Shown: positions 19,926 to 32,915 of the stretch, piece by piece
Numbering within the stretch: position 1 is the first letter of the stretch
Layout: each line of letters opens with the position of its first letter
Origin: Phymatolithon calcareum
Lineage: Eukaryota > Rhodophyta > Florideophyceae > Hapalidiales
Reading direction: 5' to 3'
DNA: 64,000 nucleotides
Assembly (NCBI GenBank): GCA_977006965.1
Contig: OZ345379.1
Span: 62,001 to 126,000 of the forward strand
Notes under the pieces: generated by a model
Told to the model about the DNA's origin: nothing
Databases searched by the model: none
What the model saw: the letters and a program-made list of their open reading frames with translations, nothing else
Made by a program: the position numbers and the translations under genes

Positions 19926-20464
19926 CTAAAACCAGAAGCGGAAAACTGAGCTTATTGATTGATCTGGAAAAGAAGTTTAAAATGAGGAAAAATGGCAGGC
20001 AGGGTTAGCGATTCGGAAACAAGCTTTACGATGTTATCAAATGCAGGCATGCCAATCAATGAACTTACGAAGGTTGAAATTCTCTTCTCTTCAATTGATT
20101 CCCACAGTGCGTACAGTCGAGTAGTTTCTGCGATTAGAACAATGGACGAATCAAAAACAACTTGGTAAACGGTATCAAAAAGATTGTTTGAAAAGTACAG
20201 TAGATCCTCGATTTTTGCATAGGCAATGTCCGCTACCCTGATATTCAAAAATCGAGGTTATTCAAGTATCGACGTCGTATCATAGCGAAATTAAAAAATT
20301 AAAACTCAAGATTGCAATTTAAAGACGCTGTGCTGTACTAACTCGGAAATTCATGGCACAAGTGCAAATATCAACTGCCGAACTAAGAAGCGTGTACATA
20401 CAGCGGAGGACTGCTAATTCAATCCGAATAGCCCGAATACAAAGGGAAAAGGGATTATAATCAG
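19926..20464. other. Non-coding; contains a hairpin resembling pogo/Tigger ends
   Basis: CCTCGATTTTTG at 20206-20217 pairs with CAAAAATCGAGG at 20246-20257. The preceding TACAGTAGATC could be a TA target plus a CAGT-type mariner/pogo terminus. No second end or transposase was found nearby. Confidence 0.35.
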
Positions 20465-23400
20465 ATGCAAAATAAGAATATAATAACAACCAATCCTTGC
20501 CAAGCGTCTGCGCTTAAATTGAATTCAAGCAGAAAAAATTATATTTTTGTCCTGGATAGTGGTGCGAAACACCACATGTGCCATGACATCAGTATACTTG
20601 GAGATCTGACGAGACATGACCAGTTTTCTGTGACGCTCGGAGACAATCGTACTGTAGACGGTACTTTCACTGGGGACATGGGCATCAATGCGGTGCACGA
20701 AGGAAATGTAACGTGGATACCTCTGACAAATGTGACATTCATCAATGAACTTGGTATGAATCTTGTTTCCGTGGATGCACGGGATACTAACAGCTTACAC
20801 AATGAAAGGACAAGTTAGGTCCTCATTTCCAACGTCTATCATATACTGGGAGATCGCATCTCTTTAGAATCTCCCAACACCGACAACGATACTCATATCA
20901 GACCTGAAGAAGACATCTATCATCAAAACGTCATCGGATACTCTTCCACACACTGCGCAGCAGCGCTCTGTTTTCTTCCTTCGACTTCTTTCTTGCAGTT
21001 CTCCAAATGGTTTCCTAAGCGAAAATTTGTTCTTCTTCGCTGTTAGTTCTACTTTGCTCCCTTTTACCGCTACACATGGTTCTCTCTCGCCGACATGAAG
21101 TTCTCAACACGTGCTTGCGTTTTCATTATCTTCGGAAGAAACTAAGCAACTTGTCGCGATTTGCTGAAACGCGCATAACGCGCTTCCATTTAGTGGACTA
21201 TTCATGGGGCCGGCGCAGGTGCTTCAGAAACGTCGTAATGGAGTTGGAAGAACCCGAGGTTACGTGTTGGCTACTGTCTGAAGATATTAATTGACATGTC
21301 TCAATTTTTCAAAACACGGTCAACGGGCTTCCACTTAGCGAAAGCTGCACAGTTGCCCAGGAACAAGCGACGGAAGTACGGAACGCGGGTCTGCATGCTC
21401 AAGGTAACGGTGGTCGGTTGTGTGCGCTGACTCCTGTTCGACCGCAAGATCACTTGGGAGCTCTTGACGTATCCATTTTGAGTGATCTCCCGCGAATGCC
21501 CCGGGTTTTTCCTGCCAGCGCTCAGTTTTCAATATATTTTGGGCACTTTCGACACGCGGTGACAATTATCAAATTTTTCACAGACGAAAGGCCAATACTT
21601 CTTAACTTTCATCAATAGAAAGTCGCGATACACTACTGCAGTACTTCTGAATACAAACGACCAAGTCACGCAAGTGTTTAAAGCTTTCAAAGCGGCTTTC
21701 TAAAGTCAAAATAACATGGTCATCAAGAGTTTTATAAAGACAATGGCGGCGAATACATCAACAGTGACTTCAAAGCATTTCTAATTATACGGAAATAGAT
21801 CATACGACCACGGAAACATATAGTCCACAATCAATTGGGATCGCAGAACGTGTGAACAGAACCTTGATGGAAAAAGTAAGATCAGTGCTCATAAACGCAA
21901 GACTGCGTGACAGGTTTTGGGAAGAAGTAATTCTGCACGCTGCCTAAATACAAAACAGAATTATCACAAAACCTTTGCTTGGAGTGTCCCCATATGAAGC
22001 TATAAGTACCAAAAAAATGGATATTTCACATTTGCGTTTATTTGGGTGAAACGTTTTAGTTACAGTACCTACCGAGCTAGGAAAAAAATTAGAAAACACG
22101 GCTGTGTCCATGATTATTGTCAGGTGCACTATCAAAAAGCTATACAAGGGCTTTAACGATGTAACAATAGAAGTAATGCACGTAAGACGTCTCAAATTAA
22201 ATGAGAAAATCTTCCCTGGCTACAAATATGACGTGGACGAACACATAGTCGTGGATGATAATTACGATTACAATACTGGTGCGCATGAGAGCATGATTGA
22301 TATTGATGAAATATTTTCTGATATTGATAGCGAAAATGAATCTAATAATATAGACGCATCTGGAACGGATAGACGAAACAGCGATTATCACACGCCTTCT
22401 GACAGTAACACTAACCAGACATGTCGCTTTCTACTACGTACTAGAAGACGACCTAGGCATAAGCATATGTAAGCACGGCTTCTGCCAAGAAATCACGTGA
22501 TCCAGACAATCCAACGCTTGAGCAGTCTCTCGAGTCTGAGTATCGGGACAATTGAATTGAGGAAATGGAGTTTGAATACATGTCCGTACTGCAGCGGGGC
22601 ACATTTGAACCTGTTCCTCGCCAAAATAAAGCGCGCATTCTTGCATGCAAATGGTTTCTTAAAAGTAAGCCAAAATGAGATGGCATTATTGAGTATTACA
22701 GAGCTAGGCTGGTGATTTGCGGGAAATATGCAGAAGCCTGGAGACCATTATGATGTATACGCTCTTGCAGTAGATTTTAATACAACAAGAGTGGCCTTAG
22801 CGCTCGCAGAGCATGAAAGAGCGCACACACACCATATGGATGTCTCAAACGCTTTCTTATACGGAAATTTAAAAGAAACTGTATACATGGGAACAACCCA
22901 TTGGTTTAGAACAACAAATAATAATAAAGTATTCTTGCTGAAGAAAAGCCTGTATCGTTTAATGTAAGTACCACGGGTGTGGCATTCACCTTTCGCCAAT
23001 ACAATGATTCTGAGAGTGCATTTGTAAGAAACAAAGGAAAAAATTACGTGAGAATGTTCATATATGTCGATGATATACTTCTCATATAAAATAGTACGGA
23101 ACTATTAGACAAGGTCATGAAGGAACTCACAGAGCACTACAAAGTGACTAACTTATAAAAGGCTGAATATTTCTTAGGCGTAAGAATAATTCAAATTATT
23201 GATTCCATCGTCCTGTCCCAAAAAGTCTGTGAATTAAATTCTGGAGAAAAGCGGAATGAAGGATTGTAAGCCTGCACCCACACCAATGTATCCGGGACAA
23301 TACAAAGAAGTTGCAAATGTAAGAGATCCAACTGTAATTGAAATCAAAGAAATTTCTGAACTGCCATATAGAGAAGCTATTGGTCAGCTTCTATAACTGA

Positions 23401-23985
23401 GTACACGTACACGCCCTGACATATCAATCGCAGTGAATAGTTTGAGTATGTTTGTATCAAAACCAAAGCAAGTACACCGGATTTGTATCTAATGTCTATT
23501 CAGGTATCTAAGGGAACTAAAAATATTAGGTTACATTTGAAATTTTTGGACGTAAACCGGTACGCTCATGCAGATGCCAATTTATCGGGCATCTCTCTAC
23601 GGATTTCTGTAACTGGAAAGGTGCTGATTATTGGAGGATCGGTCATAAGTACCAAACAAAAGTGCATTGCAACGTCTACTACAAGGACTGAATATCAAAG
23701 TGTATCAGCAGCTTCGAAAGAGCTATTTTGGCTACGCAACTACTGTAAGAGTATGGACTCGTCCTGCCAAAACCTAGAATCATTTATCAAGACAATACTG
23801 GCTCAGTTAACTGGGTGTATAGTAATGAGAACTTCAAACGATCGCAACATATTGATATAAGATTTCATCATATTAGAGAATTGATTCAAAATTTGGAAAA
23901 ATGTTTGATTCAAATAGGAACGGATGGAATAACTAACAGATATTATAACGAACCCTTTGAATGGGACCGAATTTAGGTCAAATAT
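20465..23985 (+). pseudogene. Degenerate Ty1/copia retrotransposon polyprotein
   Basis: Fragments occur in the Ty1/copia order. The protease has the active site VLDSGAKHHMC (about 20551). The integrase end reads SPQSIGIAERVNRTLMEKVR (about 21825-21895). The RT has an N-terminal ILACKWFLKSK piece (about 22630) and the catalytic YVDDIL (about 23065). RNase H follows, with KQKCIATSTTRTEYQSVSAA (about 23655). Then DIRFHHIRELI appears near the 3' end. Integrase before RT defines copia rather than gypsy. Many stops and shifts; no LTR pair found. An old copy in an A/T-rich tract. Confidence 0.88.
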
Positions 23986-24169
23986 TGCTTGAATTGGTGT
24001 CAATCAATTTTCAAAGAACGTGATCAATGATGTAAGCCTATTAACGTCTAAAAGTCACGCAAAAATAGTGAAAGATTCTAGACAGGTGGGATGGCAGAGT
24101 GTTTTATATACAGTAAGTAAGAAAGCAGGAACAATAAACACCAAACCATCCAATTCTAAAGATGGCACT

Positions 24170-24713
24170 GACATTCAACTTAAATTGGACTCTCGGCCTC
24201 GATGCCGTGGGGCACAATTGCAATGACATCTACGCTTTCAAGACCTTTGTACTTTGTGGCACGCAGTCCGTTACTGTGACAAGCGGCCGATAAAAGGTGG
24301 CTAGAGAAGGAAAGGGTACTGTTCGTATAGTAACTCAATTCGGACCAATGACTGTCCCAGATGTGTTGCATGTTCCCCAATGAGCAAGTCCAAGATGATT
24401 TACAACGAATGTTCCACCAGATACAATACACCGTACAGTACAAGTTGGATTGACCTAGTGTATATTGGACAGAGCATGACAAATGTACTAGCTATTTTTC
24501 ACAAACAAGATGACAAGTAGACTACAAAGACTTTAAGTGCATATCATGCACTGAAATTGTTATTGGAGAACAGAATCCATTTCAACAGACGGCACACTCA
24601 ATCATGGCAATCAACCAAGGTTGCACTAACAACAAGGAGCATGAGTCCTACGGTAGCGATAATGAAAGTGTTCCCCTCCTCATCCAGTAGACGCAATCAT
24701 TAGCGAGGTAGGG
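24170..24713 (+). pseudogene. Second Ty1/copia remnant (protease region)
   Basis: A short coding trace (GKGTVRIVTQFGPMTVPDVLHVP, about 24310-24380, with breaks) matches the copia Gag-protease junction where a GTV strand is followed by VLHVP. It lies upstream of the LTR-like repeat at 24714 on the same strand, so the two may belong to one element with its middle deleted. Confidence 0.5.
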
Positions 24714-24896
24714 TGTTGATCAGACACTACAGTTTCAACTCTGGGATACAATTCACATTTTAGTTTATAAAAGTCAACGAATCAAACTGAGTCAAACTGA
24801 ATCAACATTGATTCAATAACGCGGGCCTTTGGAATCCCTATATATACAGGGCCTGACCCCGACGATAAATAAACTTCTGGGTTGACGCACACAACA
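24714..24896 (+). repeat. Putative copia LTR, 183 bp
   Basis: Begins TGTTGATCAG and ends CACACAACA, giving the TG...CA ends and a short TGTTG/CAACA inverted repeat. It contains CTATATATACAGG (TATA) and AATAAA in LTR order, and is preceded by purine-rich GCGAGGTAGGG, which could be a polypurine tract. No partner LTR was found in the window. Confidence 0.55.
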
Positions 24897-25973
24897 CAGT
24901 GATCTCCAATTAACAAAGGAAGTCAGAAGCCGAAAGTTTTAAATATTGACCCGTGGAGTACAGCAAACGAGAAATAGTGTAACTCAGCCACTTACAGTCG
25001 TCTATCCGCTCAAGATTAATCCGAATACTCTCAATATTACGCTGAAATTCTGAATTTGCCGTTCAATGCTCCTCTAGTTTCATAAAAATTACGAATAAAG
25101 TACTTTTCTGAATTGAATCTGAACATGAATAGATGTTTTGTTGCGATTCTTCTTCAAAAGTATCTAATTGTACGCCTCCCGGCGACAGCTGGACAAGTCA
25201 TTCCTATAAAACACGCTAAATCGCAGACGGTTCAATCGGTTATATGTTTTAGTACGGTGGGAGCGCATGTCACGACCCCCTTATAGGTAATCTACTGATG
25301 ACGTGCAGTAGTACAGAAATAGTTATGACATGATTTGGATCACGAACGAAATCAGGAACACGCATAACAGGTACAATTTGCACGGACCGTTTCGCCCGCT
25401 AAAATCGATCACAATCTCGTTCGTCATCACCCAGCGGTCAAAGCGTCCGCCCGGAATGTAAATCATAAAGGTATGATAATATCATTACGGACAAGCTTTT
25501 TGATGTTTGTTTTTAAGGCTCGTCGCGCCCGTGTAGGATGAAGACTTCTCGCTTTAAAGCATTTCCTGGGATCTTCAGCAATGGTGTTGAGGCTAGAACT
25601 AATTCTTTTTTCGTCCGACATCCTATTCATGGCGCTTTGCGTGAAAGCTCTCCAGCCGCAAGTGTAAGCCCCTTTTGCAGTTGCTTCTTTTACTCCAACA
25701 CATGGCTTGAAAACTTTAAATAAACCGGCACTGCTTCTCCTTGTTTGACCGCAATGTTCGTTCTAGGAACGGAACTCTAAGAGAAGTAAGATGCTATCCT
25801 CCGAAACCTTGGCAATGTTGATGAAGATATTCTCGTGCACTCTGTCTCGTCCTCAGTGCGCAAATGTCAACTGATGACGAGGGAAAGCACACTTGTGCGT
25901 AGTGCATTTAATTAGGGACTTTAATCCGTCCACCGGGTAATCCTGTAAAGCAATTGCCTTGAGACGCTATCAA
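24897..25973. other. Intergenic, nothing identified
   Basis: About 1.1 kb between the LTR and the second hAT. Only short open stretches (for example 25538-25723) without known motifs. Confidence 0.45.
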
Positions 25974-27211
25974 CAGGCTTGTAACCAAATTCATTGCATT
26001 GCAAGTTAATTGCAATCTGCAATCCCAATCTTGTATTGCAAACTCCTCCTCGTATTGCAAACTGCACTGCACTACGTTCGGATTGTTCAATACGTGTAGC
26101 AATGACGTGGACCCGACATCAGCCGTAAACTGGGTGCGTGCCACGCTATTACTGATGAGTACGGTTGCCTTGCGTGCTACCACAATTAAAAGCCATTCGT
26201 TACGTACAAGTTTTACATCAGCTGAAAACTAGATGTGTACAACGCAAATATGATACTGGACATTCTCTGATGGGTACGCTCGTCCGGCGATCAGTCGCAA
26301 TTAAAGGTTACCCCGCTACGTACTTACATAAGATGCACTAACGTCACCCATTGCCGAATTCATAGAGTTCAAGACGTTCGATAGCCTGTTCCATGTCATC
26401 GCATATCAAGATCCTTAGGACTATGCCACAACCATCACCAAAGGACGTGGTCGTCTCCCTGATGTCCTTTGTGGAGAAAGAGACACGAACGTCCATCATA
26501 TCGGGTGAGCAACACGAGAGACACTATCTCCAGTAGCGTTGCCCGAAACCGTCATGTCTGACTTCTATCGTTTCATTTTTCGACAAGACAGGGTTCAAAA
26601 ACCCGTACAACCACCTCAAACGTTGCTACGGCAGAGGCAAAACATCTCATGAACAGGAATCGGTGCTCAATCAAATGTATCAGGATGCGCTATCCGATTC
26701 CATGGAGAAATGTGGTACGGTAAAGATCCATTTTCATAAACGGGCGCTATCTGAGTACGACCGAGCGGTGTGGGGATATCTGCGCTTGATCGTCATGAAG
26801 AACCTTCCTTTGTACTAGAAGGAAGATGAGGACATAGGACAATTTTCCCGATTCTCAGTTCCCCCTGTGCGGAGCTGCGCTCATTGAAATCATCTTTCAG
26901 CTCGTTGGACTTGTTGAGAAACTCATTGCATGCGAGTTAAGGGGCACAATCGGAGCGTTGTTGCATGAAGGATGGCCATGTGGCAGTATGCACTATGTTG
27001 GAGCGATTGCTTCATACTGCTCGGCTACTACAATTCGTTTCCGTTCAGGTGCTTCCATCCAGCACACTCCACGACTTGTCTTGCTGGGTCTCTCTCCATT
27101 GGGCAAGGTGAATGATGACTCATCGATCGATAAAGCGACACGACTGAACTCCGAGGCGAATCTGCACTAATTCCGCAACATTTTGCCGTTTTACGGTCGA
27201 ACTCTGCAAAA

Positions 27212-28880
27212 AAGGGGGGGTTCTGCAATTTTCGGACAGCGCCCTAATTTTCCAGAAATATTACATGTCCATAGAAGTAATCAAATTTCACCATATTGGC
27301 CCATTTTGGTGTGTACTCGCCGAAATGCTCCATTTTTGCTTGGCGCCAGGCTTGAACCATATGATGAAATTTAATTTATAATCTGCCCATTGCATTTCCC
27401 GGGTACTAGAGCATAGTGCGCCTAAATTTTTGGCGCCCAAATCGAAACAGTAACCGCCAGACTGCACGAAAAGCACCATTTCGATGCTCCGCCGGTCCGT
27501 TTCTCTTCTTCGATGGGCTGCAGGAACAGCGCAATCTCCCGCAGGCCATCATGGTGCGCCCTGGCACAAAAAAGCTGAAAAGCGAAGAGCCGATGCTGTT
27601 GCTGCGGTGCAGCAGAAAGTGATGACGTACAGGGCTGCCGCCGCCGGGTTCCATTTGCCGAGGTCAACCATTTGCGACGCTGTCGCCCGCGCCGCACGAA
27701 CAGCAGATGGACAAAACCCCGGCCGCGCCGGCCGCAGACCTGCACTGCGGGAGGAGGAGGATGAACTGGTGGTCGAGCTGCTCTCTCGGTACTCTGAAGC
27801 CGGCACGCCCCTGTCGAAAATGCACGCCGTCGCGGCGTTCGGGATCATCATCGACGCACATGTCCCTCCGCGTTCTGGAGCTGCTGCACTGCAACAATGT
27901 GATTGCGTATGCCCTTCCTGCGCAAACTAGCTGCAAAACCCAACCGTTCAATATCGTGCTCTTTGGCGCCTTTAAAAAGGCGCTTAATGAAAGCCTTCAA
28001 GTCGTCTGCCGCGTGGGTGAGTTGGACGTACTGGATACATTTGACTTTTGCAGTCTCCTCCGACACTCCTACCTGCACACATTCACACCAAAGAACATTC
28101 TGGCCTCGTTTCGCCGGTCGGGGCTCTGGCCCCTGGATGCTACAAAACTACTCGGTGTGCCGCGCCCGCGCCCTCTGGATGATGTCGCTTGCGTCCTGTC
28201 TGTGACCGAGCTAGAAAAATTAATGGAAGAGAAGCGCGTGCTTGCGCGTGACGGCGTCATCGGTAAGACCGTAACTATTACTGCATCGGGTTACGTGGAC
28301 ACCAGAAATGGAGCTGTGCTCACATCAGAACAAGCCCTCACTGCGGCAAGAGACAAGGCGACGCGCGATGAACAGAAGCGGCTGCGTGAGCAGCTGGAAG
28401 CGAACAGAAAACACCTTGCGGCTGCGCGGTGGGAACAGAGAGACAGAAAGCAGATAGAACGATCGGAGAGAGCGAAATGGGCTACACGAGCAAGACTCTG
28501 CAATATAGACGGCGCGCAGTACCGCGTGAATGTGCGGTCCATGAAATAGAGTCGAGCCATTGCGCGGCTTCGGAAGTCTCTGCGGGATGCCGACTCTGTT
28601 CTTCCAACTGCTGGCTGAGGTGTAAAAAAAGATTAAAATTTTTGCTACTTTGCGTCCGAGTAATTGAGGCGCAAAATTGAGTTTTTGAGGGCCGGAACGA
28701 TTGCCGTCCTAATTCCGATGCCTCCCAGAAATTGCATCTGCTGTAATCGATTAGCAAAAAATGATTATTAGCTGGTCACTACGCTTCGATTGGTATAAAA
28801 ATCGCGATTGTTTGATGTGTTTTTCAATTATTTTAATTTAAAAATGTCCAATTTGTCCGAAAATTGCAGGAACCCCCCTT
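27212..28880 (+). mobile_element. Tigger/pogo-like DNA transposon nested in hAT copy 2
   Basis: Inverted ends share AAGGGGGG and CTGCAATTTTCGGACA, at 27212-27238 and, inverted, 28854-28880. It sits inside the hAT transposase frame. I could not identify a clean TA duplication, so the outermost base is uncertain by a few nucleotides. It encodes a DDE_1-type transposase remnant with an internal deletion. Confidence 0.75.
27545..28549 (+). pseudogene. Tigger/CENP-B-like (DDE_1) transposase, catalytic core deleted
   Basis: The N-terminal piece has a Psq-type helix-turn-helix (TYRAAAAGFHLPRSTICDAV, about 27623) and GRRPALREEEDELVVELL. A second piece begins about 27860 in another frame (LRVLELLHCNNVIAYALPAQ, then QPFNIVLFGAFKKAL and FRRSGLWPLD), which matches the region after the second catalytic Asp of DDE_1 proteins. 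Most of the DDE core between them is missing. The C-terminus is a long charged coiled coil. A deletion derivative, not active by itself. Confidence 0.78.
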
Positions 28881-30137
28881 CAACAGGTGTGTTTGCTTCG
28901 TGGCTGATAGCACGACGGCCAATCGACGAATTGCACGTTTGAGTGGTATTTCTAATGTCGTCTGTAACAGCCATAAGTTGAATCTGGAAGTCAACCGAAT
29001 GGTCGAAAACCACGCCGATCTGCGTGACACTATCGATTCTGTGCACGATTCGATGAACTCTGCAACGCAGCTGAAGAACGCAGCTATCCTCCGAAATTTG
29101 ACGGATTTGCGACCAGTGATGCATAACCAAACGCGTTGGTCCGGGAAGGTGGATATTTTGAAGCGATTTGTGCGAATCCGTGAGGAACTAGCTGAATTGA
29201 TTTCATCGCACGACGGTAATTTGCGTATTGAGACTACATTTCGGTTCGAAAGCAAGTTCAAGCGTTACAAGATGACGATGGCAGAGATCGACGTAATGAC
29301 AAAGCCTATACAAACTCAGGGCCACACATTGGCGTCCTGTCGACAAGACCTCGATGTCTTAATTGTCCCTATAGCCGAGGAGAAAATCGACCGTCGTTCC
29401 GTGTTCTACCGCTGTCGGTTCGGCTCTCACTACATTTCTGGGGTGGGAGGAGACGTGGTACCTGATGCACATTTTGAGTCCAGTGTCCGAAAAATCCAAG
29501 ACGGTCGGTAATTTGATCTCTCGGAGGAGGAAAAGTTGCTGTATCAAGTCTGAAGATCAAGGGCGGCGATGAGAGTAGTGCTACCGAAGGAACTTCCAGT
29601 GAACACGACAGCCCATCCGAAGTTCCATCGATGGTGGAACGCCTTGCGAAACGCCGAATTATGGGAGATCACGAAGAGGAATACGTCAATTGTTATTTCG
29701 TGTTGAGCTCAGTCGCAGAAGTGGAGCGCCTCTGGAGAGTTGCAAAATATGTGCTAATGTCGAGCAGGCCTTGGATGACACTTCAACTTTTCGAAGCACT
29801 TGTTTTCTTGAAAGATAACTGCCGTTTTTGAGACGCTCATCTCGAAAGCGAGGCAATCAACTGAAAACGCTCGGATGAGGCGAAAGCAAGGGTGTGGGAA
29901 CACGAAATTAGGTAGGAGCTGTCATCAGGTAGCGTCTAGTTCTTTGTCGTAGATTCTATTCGATCACTGAGCCGGGGTAAAGCGTGTCTACGGATATAAC
30001 AGGGATATTGATTGTAATGAGGATTGCTGCGGAATCTTGAATTGCAATATGTATTGCTGCGAAATCTAAGATGCAATCCGTATTGCGGATTGCAGTTTTG
30101 GCTCCAATCCGTTGCAATCGTATTGTTTGCAAGCCTG

Positions 30138-30539
30138 GCCACCAATGGCAAAGTGCAGAGGTACAATCTCCTACTGCCACAGTCAGTGGAACTCACCGTT
30201 CCGAGGATATATTAGATTTTCTTACGGCATTCCGAGACAACCTGTTTCCCGCTGTATTTGTTGCAGCAAAGTGGAGATGTATGCATGTACTCATGTACCG
30301 TCCACGATAAACCCAGTTTGGGCTGTTAGGTCATTACTCCCAATGCGGTCCCTTTCAGTGATGTTGTGAGTCCGTTCTAATTATAATGCTTTTCTATTTC
30401 TTGTTTGTCACCTTGCCAATTTTACATGCTTTAAACTACAATCATTCCATACTTTCTTTCTTTAATGCATAAGGCGTTAATTTTACTCCAGAACTTACCC
30501 TAAATAAAGCTCTCATTGTTGAAATATTGGAGTATCTCT
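30138..30539. other. Short intergenic stretch after hAT copy 2
   Basis: Nothing recognisable on either strand. Confidence 0.4.
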
Positions 30540-31395
30540 TCGGGTGTCTTCACGCACACATCTTCTATCACTTTGCCACGCACTCTTCCGACGATTTGCC
30601 GTCGAGAGGTAGCTCGAGCAGAACAGCTCATAATTATGTGTTCCAAAGTCTCCGTGAAGTCCTACAGGTACATTTTGCACACTGGGTAGTAGAGAAGCGG
30701 TTCATCATCGCTATGTCCATGGTGCAAGTTTGCCACAATAGAACAGCAATTCACTATGAGCTGGTGCAGTACCAGCTCTGCACGTCTCTGCGAGATGCGC
30801 AGATCTTGCGGAAGCGTAGGTAGGATCACTGGTTTCTTCTAGGGACGGCTTGATAATGGATCGTGCCGCGTCCAAAGTGAGAGGTATCGCTTGATACAAC
30901 ACCAGTCTCTATTCCAAAATTCCAAGGCGCGCGAGCTTATCAGCGGCCTCATTCTTCGCGACGCAGAAGTGACTCAGTATCTAAACACACTCTATGTGAA
31001 CCTCGCGTGAAAATATTCCATAAGATTCTATAGATTCCGCACCATGTCAGCAAACATCGCGAATGTCCGATGAGCGCGTCAATGCAGCTACGGCTGTCAC
31101 TAAACCATCTGATGGTGCTGCCGCTGGAAATCTGTAGGGTTGACACTGTTTGAAACGCAAGCACGGCGGCAAATGCCTCAATGTCGAATGGAGAGCCAAC
31201 AGACCCAGCGACCGGCGATGCTTCCGCAACAGCTTCTTCACCGCGCAAAATCAGAATCCCAGCTCCGCCGACCTGGAAAGGGATGGTGCTATAAATGTCG
31301 AGTGTGTCACCATATTCGTCGCACACGATAACTCCTTGCTTCGACGCAGCCGTGGTCATTGAATAGGCATGCTCGCCTCCATCGTCGTAGGCCAA
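30540..31395 (-). pseudogene. Non-LTR retrotransposon 3' end (RNase H and zinc ribbon)
   Basis: The best part (30949-31395) is an RNase H domain of the LINE type: GGAGILIL, SPFDIEAFAAVLAF (catalytic Glu), IRWFSDSRSCIDAL (catalytic Asp). Downstream in shifted frames is the CxxC...ETLEHIIMSC zinc ribbon that closes many LINE proteins (about 30610-30680). The reverse transcriptase is absent, as in typical 5'-truncated insertions. Confidence 0.75.
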
Positions 31396-32521
31396 GATGA
31401 CATCCGGGGGCCTGCCGTGTCGAGACTCAATCCGTTTCGCTTCTTCGTGGATCTGGTATCAGGTGGGGTTGAATTTGCTCAACTTCGCAGTGTACCAACC
31501 TTCATCCCGTTTCGCGGAGACTCAGTATCCATGATTCAGGCCTTACAAAAATTCATGAAGTAGTTTTCTGACTCTTCTATCATTCCAAATTTCGATATCC
31601 GCTAGTTGTGCTGCACTGCGCGCCAAAATACAAGCTTCTGTCGACATGCGCTTCTCTTCAGGAAGGAGGATTTGCCGATACGGCTGGTTGTGCTCTTTTC
31701 AATAGCATTATCATACCTTCTACTTGGATTAATTTTATTGGATGACGGCGAGAATCTTGGCATTATGGCCAATGAAATCATGGATTATTTTCAGGTTTTA
31801 TACGAGACTCCGATTGTTTAGGGTACTGTGATTCATTAATGAATCCGATTTATTTATCGAAACGGCAGAATTCTGCAGATTAATTTCCCGCTCGTCCATT
31901 GTTATGTGCTCGTCCCACGCTACGCTCAGCACAATGGAGCGGCTATGCAATCTAGATCTAACTACACCTACGCGAAAGACAGCGATGCAGCACATAGACA
32001 AACGAGAGTCACGTGCCCGTATGGCCCATCAGATCACTTACTACGAGCAGCATGACTATCGCGATCCAAGTTGTGCGGCGTGCAGTCGAGAGAGGAAAAA
32101 GCAACCGCCTTGGGACAGCGACATAAGAGCGGGCGCGACATCGGGATAGGTCGCAAGTTGTAGAGCGTTGAGGGCCCCTGTTATGGCTCCCTCTTGCAGC
32201 CAGGAAAGAAGACACTTAGATATCAATGATAAAGAGCTTCAGGGCTCCTTTCATTCACGCTCAGTAATCTACACTGGAATTTAGTATCTCACCTTCGCTT
32301 TTGCGAGGAAAAATCAGAGCTTTTGGCGTGACAAAGAGGGATATTTGGTTCAATAGAAAGAGGCAAACGGCGTTTAACACCTAAAGACCCCGCGGTGCTT
32401 CGTCACGCTTGTTAGATAGCTTTAGAAGCTCCCATCTAGATCTTCGTCAAAACAGTAAGTCTCTCAACCGTACCGCGAACGCTTCTGAAGCAGCTAATAG
32501 CAGCGCTGCATCTTGTAGAGA
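31396..32521. other. Intergenic, 1.1 kb, no recognisable gene
   Basis: Only short unrelated open stretches. The right part leads into the inverted repeat at 32522. Confidence 0.4.
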
Positions 32522-32915
32522 CACTTACACTCTCAGAGATATTATAAAGAACAATTACGAGTAGTAGTCTAGTGTTTGTTAGTGCTCACCCTCTTTTTAC
32601 ACAGTTTGCATTTCTCGCCCCTGCTCTACTTAAGCGGTGATCCTAATCCCATCTTAGACTGGAGCATCTCATTATCTCATCGGAGAGAGATCACCACTTT
32701 TCATGATAAACCCAATGATAAACCCAACCTTCATGAAAAGGGGTGATCTCTCTCCGATGAGATAATGAGATGCTCCAGTCTAAGATGCGATTATGATCCC
32801 CGCTTAAGTAGAGCAGGAGCGAGAAATGCACACCCTGTAAAAAGAGAGGGGGTACTAACAAACACTAGACTAATACTCGTCATTGGTCGTTATATTATCC
32901 CTGAGAGTGTAAGTG
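32522..32915. repeat. Head-to-head inverted pair of the LTR-like repeat
   Basis: Arms 32522-32706 and 32731-32915 (185 bp each) pair with a constant sum of 65437, around a 24-bp spacer that itself contains TAAACCCA twice. Each arm is a copy of the LTR-like repeat at 13.9-14.2 kb. Arms differ at scattered bases, so this is older than the inverted repeat at 19 kb. Confidence 0.9.

Larger units (their letters stand above)
26580..29831 (+). pseudogene. hAT transposase (copy 2), split by insertion and stops
   Basis: Left part: TGFKNPYNHLKRCYGRG (about 26590, the BED-like region), YLRLIVMKNLPLY, then RNILPFYGRTLQ just before the nested element at 27212. Right part from 28881: CFVADSTTANRRIARLSGI, CNSHKLNLEVNRMV, ILRNLTDLRPV, and the C-terminal dimerisation region AEVERLWRVAKYV (about 29710) with LFEALVFLKDN. 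The two halves join naturally once the insert is ignored, apart from stops such as TAG near 26818. Confidence 0.85.
25974..30137 (+). mobile_element. hAT transposon, copy 2, containing a nested element
   Basis: Ends CAGGCTTGTAA (25974) and, from 30137 on the other strand, CAGGCTTGCAA. The flanking 8-mers are GCTATCAA (25966-25973) and GCCACCAA (30138-30145), 6 of 8 matching, both differences C/T; I read this as an aged target duplication. GCAAT-rich subterminal regions match copies 1 and 3. The transposase is split by a second transposon at 27212-28880. Confidence 0.85.
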
